Positions 8,419-18,836 are shown, numbered from the stretch's first letter. The stretch is 64,000 nucleotides of DNA from an uncultured Rhizobiaceae group bacterium (GCA_937930635.1 CALHCF010000003.1:124001-188000), one strand, 5' to 3'. Program-made: numbers and translations. Notes: generated from the sequence alone by a model not told the origin.

Positions 8419-9492
8419 TCAAACCACTGAACTTTGGTTGGCATCCATTTCTCCCCACTCAATCCAGCGCCCATGGAAATCTGCCCGTCCCAATTGCACA
8501 TCAAGACCCTGTGGCCAGATCTGCAGCCTCACACCCGCACCCGGTGTTTGGCCATCTGCTTCAAACCGGATCCAGGCCAGGGGAGCATCATCACGCGCAC
8601 GGCCACCGGCCTGTCGAATGATCTCCTCACCCCGCGCCCGCGCTTCACTGGGCAAATATTGCCAGGCGATCGTTGAATAGACCGTGTTGCACTGGCCGGG
8701 TTTCGGGTCTGCCAGAACAGATTCCAGCCAGGCCACAGCATCCATCCGGTCAACGGACACTGGATGCTTCGAGATTACCGACAGCGCCTCATCCAACCTC
8801 TTTTTGCGGTCGGCCTGGTCCGGCCATACATAAGAGCGGAGGCGAAGACGATTATATTCCTCGCGGGTGTCAAGCGGATTGATATCGCAGCCGCGTTTCC
8901 CGCAAATCTCGACAGCAGCATCAACCGGCTGCGCGCCTTTCCATTCGGGGTTAAGATATGGTTTGCCGTCCGGCCATCCGGTTTCAATATCGCCAAGCCG
9001 GTAGCGGAATCGGTCACAATTCAGATTAAGACCGCCCGACGCCCCAACCTCCAATAAATTGAGCGGACATCCAACATGGTTCGACAGGGTCATCAGTGCC
9101 GGCCAGATAACCCCGGAACGCGAGACTTCATTGGTCTGTGGCGGTGACTGCATCCAGTCGAGTAGAAACGCTTCCTGTTGCTCCAGCGTCTCACGGATCA
9201 CGGACCAGCGCGAAACAGTTTGTGAATGGGGAGGATATTGGAAAGTCAACTCTCCACCGCGGCCATTGAGAACCAGCGCATGCAGCCCGCCACAAAGACG
9301 CAACGGGATACTGTCAGCGGAAGAACCGGGATCACCTTCCCAGTCAAGGCAAAGCCGGGCCACCGCCAGTTCGCGATCAAGGTTTTCGCCTAAACATCGG
9401 CACAGGGATGCCGTAAACGGCGATCCTAATGCTTCACAAACTTCTGCCTGAACGGCAAAAGACTGCCTAACTAACTGTTCAACCATATACAA
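8419..9492 (-). CDS. DUF2332 family protein
   Basis: This is a 357-residue soluble protein. It matches the DUF2332 family by the central LLEVGASGGLNLNCDRFRY segment (about 145-165), which resembles a methyltransferase motif I, the AWQYLPSEAR stretch and the C-terminal WGEMDANQ end. The biochemical function of the family is not established; a methyltransferase-like fold is an inference from the GASGGLN loop. It lies 57 bases after the indolepyruvate oxidoreductase and directly before the small gene and acyl-CoA synthetase, in the same direction. Confidence 0.7.
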   Translation of the reverse strand: MYMVEQLVRQSFAVQAEVCEALGSPFTASLCRCLGENLDRELAVARLCLDWEGDPGSSADSIPLRLCGGLHALVLNGRGGELTFQYPPHSQTVSRWSVIRETLEQQEAFLLDWMQSPPQTNEVSRSGVIWPALMTLSNHVGCPLNLLEVGASGGLNLNCDRFRYRLGDIETGWPDGKPYLNPEWKGAQPVDAAVEICGKRGCDINPLDTREEYNRLRLRSYVWPDQADRKKRLDEALSVISKHPVSVDRMDAVAWLESVLADPKPGQCNTVYSTIAWQYLPSEARARGEEIIRQAGGRARDDAPLAWIRFEADGQTPGAGVRLQIWPQGLDVQLGRADFHGRWIEWGEMDANQSSVV

Positions 9493-9549
9493 ATGTACCG
9501 CATCTCAATGCGGCACACAATCGCAACAGCACAGGCCCGTTAAAGCCTC

Positions 9550-12500
9550 CTACTCGGCGGCCTCAAGCGCATCCAACCCACCGACATTTTTGAAACCGGC
9601 CCGCAATTGTATACGTTCACGCCGTGCCTTCTCGACATTACGCTCCTTGACATGGCCGTATCCCCGGATCGTTTCAGGATATGTAGCGAGGGCCAAAGCC
9701 GCCTTGAGATTTTCTGCCTTAAGGTCAACGATGATTTCTTTGACAACATCTTCGTAATCGCGAAGCAGCTGCCGCTCCATCCGGCGTTCCTGTGTGTATC
9801 CGAACACATCAAATATGCCGCCGCGCAAACCACGCAATCTGCTCAGCCATGAATAGGCTTTCACCATCCAGGGACCATAAACCCCTTTCTGTAATTCACC
9901 TTTATCGTTGCGTTTAGCGAGCAGAGGTGGCGCGAGATGGAACTCCAGTTTTTCCCAGGATTCGAACTGACTTTTCAACTGTTCGTTGAAACTTCCATCG
10001 GAAAACAGCCGCGCAACCTCATATTCATCCTTGATCGCCATAAGCTTGTAGAGATTGCGCGCAACAGCTTGTGAGAGCTGCATGTCACCGCTCACCGCTT
10101 TTTCAGCGTCCATAACGCGGTCCATAAAACCCTGAAAGCGAAGGGCATAGTTCTTGTTTTGATAGGCGGTCAGCCTTTCCACACGCCGCGACACCGTTTC
10201 CTCAAGGGTTTCAGAAATCTTGCGATGTTCCAAAACATCGGCTTCCGGTATCTCGCTGACAGGCAACCAGGACTTGTCATGTGCTGCGACCCGCCCCCAT
10301 TCAAAGGCGGCCTGATTCATCGGGATTTGAACTCCATTAAGCTCAATTGCCCGCAAGATCGCTTCGCGTGACAACGGCAGGCCGCCATTCTGCCATGCAA
10401 AACCGAGCATGAACATGTTGGAAGCAATCGCATCACCAAGCAATGAGACGGCCAGTTTTTCAGCCTCAATCACTGCGGTCTGGCCCTGCCCCGCCGCTTT
10501 CTGCAATGCCTTGATAATGCGCTGGGTGGGGAAGGAGAAATCCACATTATGAGTAAACTCACCCGACAGCTTCTCGTGATTATTGACCACAACCTTGGTT
10601 CGGCCCTGCTCAATCGATCCAAGCACTTTCTGGGTGGATGCCGTCACCATATCGCAGCCCAAAATCAGATCAGCGCCGGAAGCTGCAATCCGGATGGAGT
10701 TGATGTCTGAAGGCGTTTCGGCAATGCGCAGATGGCTTGCCACCTCTCCCCCCTTCTGGGCAAGACCGGCCATATCAATGATCGCCGTTCCCTTGCCTTC
10801 AAGATGAGCAGCCATGCCGATCACGGCTCCCACCGTCACCACACCGGTTCCTCCCACCCCTGTAACGATAATGCCGTAGGAGCCCTGAAGTTCCGGCACC
10901 AACGGGTCTGGAACCACCGGCATCTCAGCCTTGAGACCCGGCGCGCTCTCGCCTGTCTTGAGGCGGGCACCATGAACAGTCACAAAACTTGGACAAAAGC
11001 CATTGATACAGGAGAAGTCCTTATTGCAGGCAGACTGGTCGATCTGACGTTTGCGACCAAACTCGGTTTCGACTGCACCAACCGCCACACAGTTTGATTT
11101 GACGCCACAATCGCCGCACCCCTCGCAGACCTGCTCATTGATGACCACCCGTCGATCAGGGTCAGGAAAGGCACCACGCTTGCGGCGGCGGCGTTTTTCC
11201 GATGCGCAGGTCTGATCGTAGATCATCACGGTCAGACCTTCGGTCTGTGCCAATTCTCTTTGAACATCCATCAGTTTAGAGCGGTGATGGATGGTTGTTC
11301 CTAACGGCCATGAAATCTGGCTGGAATATTTCTCAGGTTCATCGGTAACAATAACAACACGTTTTGCGCCTTCAGCCGCTACCTGACTGGCGATATCCCA
11401 GGGGGTCAGCCCCCCTTCATTCGGTTGACCACCGGTCATCGCAACCGCATCGTTGAACAGAATTTTATAGGTAATGTTCGCTCCGCTGGCCGCCGCTTGC
11501 CGGACCGCCAGATAGCCGGAATGATTGTAGGTGCCGTCGCCAAGGTTCTGAAAAACATGGTCTCGCTTGGAGAAGTGATGTTCTCCAACCCAGTTGGCCC
11601 CCTCCCCGCCCATCTGGGTATAACCTTCTGTTTCCCGATCCATCCATTGTGCCATGTAATGACAGCCAATACCGGCATAGGCGCGGCTGCCTTCCGGCAC
11701 GTGGGTGGAAGAATTATGCGGACAACCGGCACAGAAATAGGGAATGCGCATAGCAACGCCTTCCGTACGTTTCAGCTTTTCCTGCGCATCTTTGAGATAT
11801 TTGACCCGCGCGCCAAGCTGGCGGTCTTTGGCAAAACGGTTCAGACGTTCACCGATGGCGATGGCTATCTGATTGGAATCCAGCGCACCCTTGATCGGGA
11901 AGAGCCAATTGTTCTTCTCGTCTTTCTTGCCAACTACAATTGGTGGATTGGCGGTGCCATAAAGTTCTTCAATGACCTGGATCTCGATCAGCGAGCGTTT
12001 TTCCTCGACCACGATGACCAGATCCAGCCCCTTTGCAAACTTGCGAAGCTCGTTGCGCCCAATGGGCCAGACACACCCGATCTTGTGAAGGCGCAGACCA
12101 AGATTGGCAGCGCGCACTTCATCAATGCCCAGATCATCCATCGCCTGACGGACATCGAGATAGGACTTCCCAGCAGTAATCACCCCAACCTTTGGACTTT
12201 TGCCGCCAGAAATAACCGTCTCGTTAATCCTGTTGGCTGAGACGTAATCGAGAATGGCATCTACCTTGCTTTCATGCAGACGCTCTTCCTGCCCAAGAAT
12301 AGGATCAGAGGGGCGGATACTAAGCCCGCCTTCGGGACGACGGTCTACCTTGGGTTCAACAAGTTTCACACGGTCGACCCGACCATCGACAACAGCGGTC
12401 GATTCAATCGTATCCTTGACGCACTTGATCCCGACCCAAACGCCCGCATAGCGTGAAAGTCCGTAACCAAAGACCCCATAATCAAGCAATTCCTGCACCC

Positions 12501-13071
12501 CTGCAGGCGAAAGAACCGGCATCTTCAAATCAAGAAAGTGAAACTCCGATTGATGTGCCGTGGTCGATGACTCTGCAGTGTGATCATCGCCCATAAGAGC
12601 GAGCACACCGCCGTTTTTTGACGTTCCCGCCAGATTGGCATGACGAAAGACATCTCCACTGCGGTCAACACCCGGCCCCTTGCCATACCAAATGCCAAAC
12701 ACGCCATCGAACCGGCCCTCACCCCGCATTTCTGCCTGCTGCGTGCCCCAGATGGCAGTCGCGGCGAGGTCTTCGTTGAGACCGGGTTCAAAAATGATAT
12801 CGTTGTGCTTCAGCTTGTCCTGCGTCTTCCACATGGCAAGATCGAGCCCGCCGATGGGCGACCCGCGATAGCCGGAAATATAACCACCCGTATTGAGACC
12901 ATTGCGCCGGTCCCGTTCTTTCTGCATCAGCGTCAGTCGCACAATCGCCTGGTTGCCGGTGATAAAGACATTTTCCTTGTCGAGGTCGTATTTGTCGTCA
13001 AGATGAACAGGGGCGAGCTTTGAGGCCACCGAACCCGCAGACTTTGACGTACCACCACTTTTTTGTGTCAT
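9550..13071 (-). CDS. Fused indolepyruvate:ferredoxin oxidoreductase (IorAB type)
   Basis: The enzyme oxidatively decarboxylates aryl- or branched 2-oxoacids to acyl-CoA with ferredoxin as electron acceptor. It is a single chain of about 1173 residues, where archaeal enzymes have two subunits. The order is an N-terminal pyrimidine-binding part, a thiamine-diphosphate region (GEGANWVGEHHF and GDGTYNHSG, about 490-530), a cysteine-rich [4Fe-4S] segment (VCEGCGDCGVKSNC, about 635-650, then SCINGFCPSF), a gamma-type domain (GVGGTGVVTVG, about 715) and a C-terminal DUF6537-like part. The ATG at 13071 is chosen because GGAG precedes it; a GTG four codons upstream is possible. It is typical of aerobic alphaproteobacteria and would feed amino-acid-derived oxoacids to CoA esters. 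Confidence 0.9.
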   Translation of the reverse strand: MTQKSGGTSKSAGSVASKLAPVHLDDKYDLDKENVFITGNQAIVRLTLMQKERDRRNGLNTGGYISGYRGSPIGGLDLAMWKTQDKLKHNDIIFEPGLNEDLAATAIWGTQQAEMRGEGRFDGVFGIWYGKGPGVDRSGDVFRHANLAGTSKNGGVLALMGDDHTAESSTTAHQSEFHFLDLKMPVLSPAGVQELLDYGVFGYGLSRYAGVWVGIKCVKDTIESTAVVDGRVDRVKLVEPKVDRRPEGGLSIRPSDPILGQEERLHESKVDAILDYVSANRINETVISGGKSPKVGVITAGKSYLDVRQAMDDLGIDEVRAANLGLRLHKIGCVWPIGRNELRKFAKGLDLVIVVEEKRSLIEIQVIEELYGTANPPIVVGKKDEKNNWLFPIKGALDSNQIAIAIGERLNRFAKDRQLGARVKYLKDAQEKLKRTEGVAMRIPYFCAGCPHNSSTHVPEGSRAYAGIGCHYMAQWMDRETEGYTQMGGEGANWVGEHHFSKRDHVFQNLGDGTYNHSGYLAVRQAAASGANITYKILFNDAVAMTGGQPNEGGLTPWDIASQVAAEGAKRVVIVTDEPEKYSSQISWPLGTTIHHRSKLMDVQRELAQTEGLTVMIYDQTCASEKRRRRKRGAFPDPDRRVVINEQVCEGCGDCGVKSNCVAVGAVETEFGRKRQIDQSACNKDFSCINGFCPSFVTVHGARLKTGESAPGLKAEMPVVPDPLVPELQGSYGIIVTGVGGTGVVTVGAVIGMAAHLEGKGTAIIDMAGLAQKGGEVASHLRIAETPSDINSIRIAASGADLILGCDMVTASTQKVLGSIEQGRTKVVVNNHEKLSGEFTHNVDFSFPTQRIIKALQKAAGQGQTAVIEAEKLAVSLLGDAIASNMFMLGFAWQNGGLPLSREAILRAIELNGVQIPMNQAAFEWGRVAAHDKSWLPVSEIPEADVLEHRKISETLEETVSRRVERLTAYQNKNYALRFQGFMDRVMDAEKAVSGDMQLSQAVARNLYKLMAIKDEYEVARLFSDGSFNEQLKSQFESWEKLEFHLAPPLLAKRNDKGELQKGVYGPWMVKAYSWLSRLRGLRGGIFDVFGYTQERRMERQLLRDYEDVVKEIIVDLKAENLKAALALATYPETIRGYGHVKERNVEKARRERIQLRAGFKNVGGLDALEAAE

Positions 13072-13235
13072 CCCGATCTCCACCGAACATTAAGAATCAG
13101 AGCAGGAAACCCCGCCTGATCGATCACAAGTGTCGCCCTCCACCTGGCTGCCGTCAATGCGAAAGCAGACAACCCTGCAAGATCTCATACCATAAATACA
13201 TAGGCCAACGGCACCAACACGCAAGTCAACTCATC

Positions 13236-14621
13236 TCAACTACCATAGAGCCAAAAGGGCAACTGGGTAGCCAGGGCCGGAAAGAGAAAGACGAGCACAA
13301 GAGCCAGCATTTGCAGTCCGATGAAGGGCACCACACCCCGGTAAAGCGTTGCGGTTGTCAATTCTGCAGGTGCCACACTGCGCAGATAAAACAGCGACAG
13401 GCCAAAGGGCGGGGTCAAGAACGAAGTCTGCAAATTGAGCGCTATCAGGACACCAAGCCAAACCGGACTCATCTGTGATCCGTCCGGCATGGGCATCGCC
13501 AACAGCACAGGCGCGACAAGTGGGACAACAACAAAAGTGATTTCGAGAAAATCCAGGAAAAAGCCCAGAACAAACAGGATGAGCATGACCATGATCAACG
13601 CACCTATTGTCCCACCAGGCAGATGGGCCAAAGCTGTTGCGATTGTCTCGTCAGCACCAAGCCCACGCAGAACCAATGAGAAGATGGACGCGCCAATAAC
13701 GATAAGAAAAATCATCGCAATCAGATGGGTGCTTTCTTCCAAAACCGACCTCAAAACCGTTCGGTTCAATCGTTTCCCGGCAAGAAGCAGCGCACCGACA
13801 GCACCGACACTTGCCGCTTCTGATGGCGTTGCCACCCCAGCCAGTATTGAGCCAAGAACTGCAACCATCAAAAACAGCGGCGGAAGAAGCGCGCGCAGCG
13901 AAGAGATAAGAGGCACAGTTCCTTCATCGTCCGTCGGTTCGATGCGCTCCGGCACCGTGCGGCGGGAAACAAAAAACTGGTAGATCATAAACAGGCCAAC
14001 CAGCATGACACCGGGAAACAAGGCACCAGCGAAGAGGTCTGGCACGGAGACGGTTTCAGGTGCAAAATTGCCAGCATCGGTTTGCGCCTTTTGCCAGGCA
14101 TTGGAAATCTGATCACCAAGGACAATCAACACAATAGATGGCGGGATGATCTGGCCCAGTGTTCCTGCCGCCGCCACGGACCCGCCGGCCAGTGCGGGTG
14201 AGACTCCGTTCTTGAGGAGATTGGGCAAAGCCAGAAGACCAAGCGTGACCACACTCGCTCCCACAATACCCGTGGATGCCGCCATCAACATGCCCACAAA
14301 GGATACGGATAGGGTCAGCCCGCCTGGAATATGGCGAAATATCCGTGCAGCCGCATCGAGCATATCCGCGGCAAGTCGCGACCTTTCCAGCACCAGCCCC
14401 ATGAATACGAAAAGCGGGATCGCAATCAAAACCGGGTTGGTCATGATACCAAACAAGCGCAAGGGGATCGCTCTAAAAAGAGCTTCATCAAACACCCCAA
14501 GGAGCCAACCAATACCAGCAAACACCACCGACAGCCCGCCCAGAACCATCGCGACAGGATAGCCAAGCATCAGCACCACCAGAGCGGCCAACATCAGGAT
14601 AATATCCAGATGGGCGGCCAT
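13236..14621 (-). CDS. TRAP transporter large permease (DctM), second pair
   Basis: This is the large inner-membrane subunit of a TRAP transporter (sodium-coupled organic acid uptake), 461 residues with about 12 hydrophobic segments. Family motifs are AIPLFVFMGLVLERS (about 63-77), AASTGIVGASVVTLG and LGQIIPPSIVLIVLGD (about 155-170), and LDFLEITFVVVPLVAPVL near the C-terminus. Its ATG overlaps the stop of the DctQ at 14621 by one base. It is the last gene of an operon that has a single binding protein but two DctQ-DctM pairs. It resembles the mannitol/chloroaromatic (FcbT3) branch. Confidence 0.9.
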   Translation of the reverse strand: MAAHLDIILMLAALVVLMLGYPVAMVLGGLSVVFAGIGWLLGVFDEALFRAIPLRLFGIMTNPVLIAIPLFVFMGLVLERSRLAADMLDAAARIFRHIPGGLTLSVSFVGMLMAASTGIVGASVVTLGLLALPNLLKNGVSPALAGGSVAAAGTLGQIIPPSIVLIVLGDQISNAWQKAQTDAGNFAPETVSVPDLFAGALFPGVMLVGLFMIYQFFVSRRTVPERIEPTDDEGTVPLISSLRALLPPLFLMVAVLGSILAGVATPSEAASVGAVGALLLAGKRLNRTVLRSVLEESTHLIAMIFLIVIGASIFSLVLRGLGADETIATALAHLPGGTIGALIMVMLILFVLGFFLDFLEITFVVVPLVAPVLLAMPMPDGSQMSPVWLGVLIALNLQTSFLTPPFGLSLFYLRSVAPAELTTATLYRGVVPFIGLQMLALVLVFLFPALATQLPFWLYGS

Positions 14622-15127
14622 TACTCTTCGTTACTTTCTTTTCCCAGGGCCAGCAGGCTTATCCCGCCCGCCAGCAGGATCAGGGCAAAAACCGGTATCA
14701 GGGTTTTCAGCAGGAACCGCCCCGGAAGGCCGGAGGCTTCAGGTGACCCTTCCAGAATTGACCAGGATTGAGCGACATAACCAATCGACGTCAGCACAAT
14801 GACCAGCACAAAGGGCAACAGCAGAAAAACAAAACCGAAAGCATCGATCCCCGCCCTGCCCCGTTTCGACAGGCGGGTATAAATTACATCAATGCGTACA
14901 TGGCGGTTGGCACAAAATGTCCAGCCAACGGCCAGCATGAATATCGCGGCATGCAGATAGGTGGCCAGTTCCTGTGCCCAAAGGTAGTTCACGCTAAACA
15001 GATAGCGCGCAAGCACCACGCCAAACTGGACAATCACCAACGCAAACACCAGAAATGCTGCACCACGCCCCAAAGTCGCAACTGCGGTGCTCAGCCATTC
15101 AAGCGGTTTTGTCGTAGCTTTTCTCAA
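14621..15127 (-). CDS. TRAP transporter small permease (DctQ), second pair
   Basis: This is the small membrane subunit of a TRAP transporter, 168 residues with four predicted helices. DctQ marks are LWAQELATYLHAAIFMLAVGWTF and the conserved NRHVRIDVIY loop (about 73-82). It starts 36 bases after the coiled-coil DctM gene and overlaps the following DctM by one base. The length is normal for the family, in contrast with the 332-residue DctQ earlier in the same operon. Confidence 0.88.
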   Translation of the reverse strand: MRKATTKPLEWLSTAVATLGRGAAFLVFALVIVQFGVVLARYLFSVNYLWAQELATYLHAAIFMLAVGWTFCANRHVRIDVIYTRLSKRGRAGIDAFGFVFLLLPFVLVIVLTSIGYVAQSWSILEGSPEASGLPGRFLLKTLIPVFALILLAGGISLLALGKESNEE

Positions 15128-15163
15128 CAGCCTTCTCCAACAACGGGGCTTGGCCCCGTTGCA

Positions 15164-17821
15164 TCAGAAGTTCAGCGAAATGTCACGATGGTTGGACTGA
15201 CAACTGGCGACAAAAAGCGCCTGTTTGCGTGACATCTTTTGCTGCTGGCGGATGCCGATGGTATCTCGAAGAGCAACTTCATAAGACGTAACACCGGCTA
15301 CAAAATCACTTCCAGCCTTCTCACGCCATGGCAGTTGCTCATCATAGAGCGCCCTTGCCTTATCAAATTCAGCCAGTGCTTTGTCTTTGTCCGGTGTTTT
15401 TGAGCGCAGCGCACGCCGGGCCTTGCTCAAAGCCGACTTGATCTTTGAAGCCCCTTCGATTGCCCCAACGCGTTTGGAGAAATCATTGATGACGCTCTCC
15501 ATTTCCTTCGGCTCTTTGGAAACGATATCGGCACGCTGTTTATCAAACTCAGGTCCAATTTCCGTATAGGCTGCGGTTGAGGCCAACAGCGCAGAAAGTG
15601 CGGCCACACCTTCATAAGCCTGATCGGCATTGCGACGGAATGTGGCGCGAATTTTGGATTCCTCTTTGGTAAGCTTGGCAAATTCAGCCTGCTTTTCTTT
15701 CCATTCTGCAGGCACTTGAGCCAGCAGCGCTTCGCGCTCCTCTTCCAGGACTTTCATTCGGGATTCAAGGCGTTCCCGCGCAGCCTTGTTTTCCTCACCC
15801 CGCAACCGCGATACCGTGGTTTTCAGCTCTTTGACATCAGCAGCAATAGCCCGTGCGTCACGTTCCAGACCACGAACCTGGCGATGCAATGGCCTGAATG
15901 CGCCGGAAGCGACGGCAACGGCGGCTTCAGCTTTCTTTGCAGCATTCAGATCAGCAATGGCGGCATCAATCTTTTCAAACCCGCCGGTCCATCCCTTCGT
16001 CAAATTGGCAGGAAGGAAGCTGACATCGAGACCCCGCGCCGTGTCCATGGCGCGCCTGAGCGATTCATCACCGCTGGAAAAACGGCTGTAAACATATTCC
16101 TCGACACAATATTGCAGGCGCGGATTGCGCGGTGGAGGCGCAGTCTCCGACAGCATTGAAAGACGATTTGGCAGATAATTCACCAGTGGTGGATAGAGGC
16201 CAACAATAAACAGTGCGGCGATCTGCAGGCCAATGAAGGCAATCACGCCCTTGTACATATCGATTGTCTTGACGATGGCCGGCGCCACACCACGCAAATA
16301 AAACAACGCAAAGCCGAAAGGCGGTGTGAGGAACGATGTCTGGATGTTGAGGCCGATCATGACACCAAGCCAGACGGCCGTGATGTTAGCAGATGGATCC
16401 GCCAGCAGGATAGGCGCGACAATCGGCACGACCACCACGGCGATCTCGATGAAGTCGAGGAAGAAGCCAAGAATAAAGATCACCGCCATGACGATGATGA
16501 ATTTCGACCAGAATCCGCCCGGCAGGCCTTCCAGGAAGTTCTTCACCAGTTCCTCGCCACCAAAAGCTCGGAATGCCGCAGTCAACATCGCGGCACCAAG
16601 CAAAATGATGAAGACAAGCGATGTCGTTTTGGCTGTCTCAACCATGACACCGTGAAGGGTGTTTTCAATTTTCAGCGTCCGCCATCCACTCCAGATAAGA
16701 GCGATGATCAGCAACATGCTGGCAATAACACCAATAGTGATCCCTGTAGCGTCTTCGGGCGAATTGATCGCCTTGACGTTCATTGGATAATTAGAAAGTG
16801 CATAACCAGCCAAGAACAAAGCAATGATGGCCAGAAAGGCAGGATAGTAGGTCGACTTGCGGCCTTCCGTTAGCCGATAACCGGCCATGATCAAGGCCCC
16901 TGCAGCACCGATGGCACCAGCCTGGTTGACCGTCGCGATACCCGCGATAATGGAACCCAGCACAAGGAAGATCAATGCCAGCGGCGGGATCAGGGTCAGA
17001 CCGACCTTGAACCAGAAAGCACCGTTAAAGGCTCCGTCATAGCGAACCGCCGGGGCTGCGTTTGGGCGGATAAGGGCAAAGATCAGAATATAAGCCATGT
17101 AGAGACCAACCAGAACAAGGCCGGGCAAGAAGGCTCCCAGAAACATCTCACCCGCGCTGGTAGAGGCAACATCAAACGTTGACGGCATGGACAGTTCGCC
17201 GGTCGACGCTTTGTGTAGCGCCTTGCGCGCCGTGCCGGCCTGATCGGTCGCCGAAGCCAGCTGGTCAGCCAGAATAATCAATACGATGGAAGGCGGGATG
17301 ATCTGGCCCAGCGTGCCGGATGCCGCGATTGTGCCTGTTGCCAACGGCTTGGAATAATTATTGCGCAGCATCGCGGGGAGTGAAATCAGTCCCATGGCCA
17401 CCACGGTTGCACCAACAATACCGGTTGTCGCGGCAAGCAGGGCGCCAACAAAGACAACCGATATGCCCAGGCCGCCGGGAACCGGGCCAAAAAGCTGTGC
17501 CATGGTAACAAGTAGGTCTTCAGCGATCTTGGAGCGCTGCAACATGATGCCCATGAAAATAAACAGCGGAATGGCGATCAGCGTGTCGCGGTCGACATCC
17601 CAATACACCCCTCGAAGGTTGGTCACTCCCGCCGAGAGCCACTGAGCTGGTCCTCCCGAATGGAAAAAGGCGTCAGGGTTTCCGGTAAACAGATAACCGC
17701 TCGCCGCAGCAAGGCAGATGGAAATAACGGCCGCACCGGGAAGTGCGAAGGCAACCGGATACCCTGAACCCAGTGCCACAGCCATGATGATGACCAAAAT
17801 TGCGAGGAAAAACAGTTCCAT
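15164..17821 (-). CDS. TRAP large permease (DctM) with long C-terminal coiled-coil domain
   Basis: Residues 1 to about 550 form a DctM permease with the family motifs AIPLFIFMGIMLQRS, AATTGIVGATVVAMG, LGQIIPPSIVLIILAD and LDFIEIAVVVVPIVAPIL, plus two inserted hydrophobic stretches near 330-385. Residues about 555-885 are a soluble tail rich in Ala, Glu, Lys and Arg. It has heptad-like segments (VRGLERDARAIAADVKELK; ARERLESRMKVLEEEREAL; AEFAKLTKEESKIRATFRR) that predict coiled coil. Ordinary DctM proteins are about 430 residues, so this is a true extension in one frame. The tail may oligomerise the transporter or bind a partner; its role is unknown. The gene lies 16 bases after its DctQ. Confidence 0.88.
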   Translation of the reverse strand: MELFFLAILVIIMAVALGSGYPVAFALPGAAVISICLAAASGYLFTGNPDAFFHSGGPAQWLSAGVTNLRGVYWDVDRDTLIAIPLFIFMGIMLQRSKIAEDLLVTMAQLFGPVPGGLGISVVFVGALLAATTGIVGATVVAMGLISLPAMLRNNYSKPLATGTIAASGTLGQIIPPSIVLIILADQLASATDQAGTARKALHKASTGELSMPSTFDVASTSAGEMFLGAFLPGLVLVGLYMAYILIFALIRPNAAPAVRYDGAFNGAFWFKVGLTLIPPLALIFLVLGSIIAGIATVNQAGAIGAAGALIMAGYRLTEGRKSTYYPAFLAIIALFLAGYALSNYPMNVKAINSPEDATGITIGVIASMLLIIALIWSGWRTLKIENTLHGVMVETAKTTSLVFIILLGAAMLTAAFRAFGGEELVKNFLEGLPGGFWSKFIIVMAVIFILGFFLDFIEIAVVVVPIVAPILLADPSANITAVWLGVMIGLNIQTSFLTPPFGFALFYLRGVAPAIVKTIDMYKGVIAFIGLQIAALFIVGLYPPLVNYLPNRLSMLSETAPPPRNPRLQYCVEEYVYSRFSSGDESLRRAMDTARGLDVSFLPANLTKGWTGGFEKIDAAIADLNAAKKAEAAVAVASGAFRPLHRQVRGLERDARAIAADVKELKTTVSRLRGEENKAARERLESRMKVLEEEREALLAQVPAEWKEKQAEFAKLTKEESKIRATFRRNADQAYEGVAALSALLASTAAYTEIGPEFDKQRADIVSKEPKEMESVINDFSKRVGAIEGASKIKSALSKARRALRSKTPDKDKALAEFDKARALYDEQLPWREKAGSDFVAGVTSYEVALRDTIGIRQQQKMSRKQALFVASCQSNHRDISLNF

Positions 17822-17837
17822 GATTCAGCCCCGCCTC

Positions 17838-18836
17838 CTAATGCTCAAGCGTTTTGCCGGATTCGCGTCCGCCGGGTTCTTCCCGGTAGTCGGCAACGGA
17901 TTCGAACAGATAGCTGGTAAACTGGATCAGCATGGTAATCGCAAACACGCCCAGGAATGCCGCCATCTGATATTTGACATACATGCCGGTACCACCGGTC
18001 TGCGTGACTTCAAAATTCGCCACCGGACTGTTGATGATCGACTGTTTCCCACTAAAACCGATAATGATGATGATCCAGGATGTCGTCAGCCCCAGCATGA
18101 TGCAGCCGATTGCATTCACGAACCCCTTGGTCTTCGATTTGAACCCGGCATAAAGAACATCGACCCGCACATGCTCGTCTTCCAGAAGCGTATAGGCTGA
18201 CGCAAAAAGGAACAGGGCGGCGTACCAATAACGCACAAGGTCGCCCATCAGCGCCTGCTCATAGGAAAATATGAAGCGCGAAATAACGATAAGCAGTTCA
18301 GCCGCTGCAATCAGCAGCGCCAGCCATGTGAAGCCAAGCGTGCCGGTAACAGCCGCCACCACAAAGCCCAGAATTATTAGCGGGACATGGATGTAGGGCC
18401 CCACAAAACGCGCACGCCCCAGGTTGCGCACCATCGCATCGTCAAAAAACAGGGGCAGAAACTTTTCAACCCGCATGAAGGCGACCGTCGCATCAACAAG
18501 CCCGACAAAAAGTACGGCCCAGAAACAAGCTCTGATGAGATAGATATTGAAATCGCTGATTTTTGCAGCCTCAAAGCGCAGAGACCGGTTCGGCGCGCGC
18601 GAGACCAGAAAGAATGCCGCGACGACAGCAAGACCATAAAGAGCAACAGAGACCCAGCCGCTCGCATCGCCTTTGGTAAAAGCGGAAACGCCGCCGGGAA
18701 ATTTGAAGGCCACGACCAGAATATTGTTTATCATAAAGGCGACGAGAAGCATCAGCATCGACCAGCCGAAAAGCCTTACCAGAGGAGCTTTTGCCCCCTC
18801 ACTGGCCAGTTCAACATTATCGGTAATATCTGACAT
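17838..18836 (-). CDS. TRAP transporter small permease (DctQ), long form
   Basis: This small TRAP permease has 332 residues, about twice the usual length. The ATG at 18836 is taken because GGGGAG precedes it; an upstream in-frame start at 18890 adds a non-conserved stretch. An N-terminal half with about four or five helices (15-165) precedes the DctQ-like half, recognised by YWYAALFLFASAYTLLEDEHVRVDVLY (about 220-246), where the EHVRVDV loop is diagnostic. It is followed by the coiled-coil DctM. The long DctQ and long DctM may be partners that evolved together. A stem-loop separates it from the upstream binding-protein gene. Confidence 0.85.
   Translation of the reverse strand: MSDITDNVELASEGAKAPLVRLFGWSMLMLLVAFMINNILVVAFKFPGGVSAFTKGDASGWVSVALYGLAVVAAFFLVSRAPNRSLRFEAAKISDFNIYLIRACFWAVLFVGLVDATVAFMRVEKFLPLFFDDAMVRNLGRARFVGPYIHVPLIILGFVVAAVTGTLGFTWLALLIAAAELLIVISRFIFSYEQALMGDLVRYWYAALFLFASAYTLLEDEHVRVDVLYAGFKSKTKGFVNAIGCIMLGLTTSWIIIIIGFSGKQSIINSPVANFEVTQTGGTGMYVKYQMAAFLGVFAITMLIQFTSYLFESVADYREEPGGRESGKTLEH

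Noticed and set aside
15164-16155. A separate gene for the coiled-coil part of the long DctM
   Set aside because: The frame is continuous with the permease domain and no internal start with a ribosome site or break was noticed.
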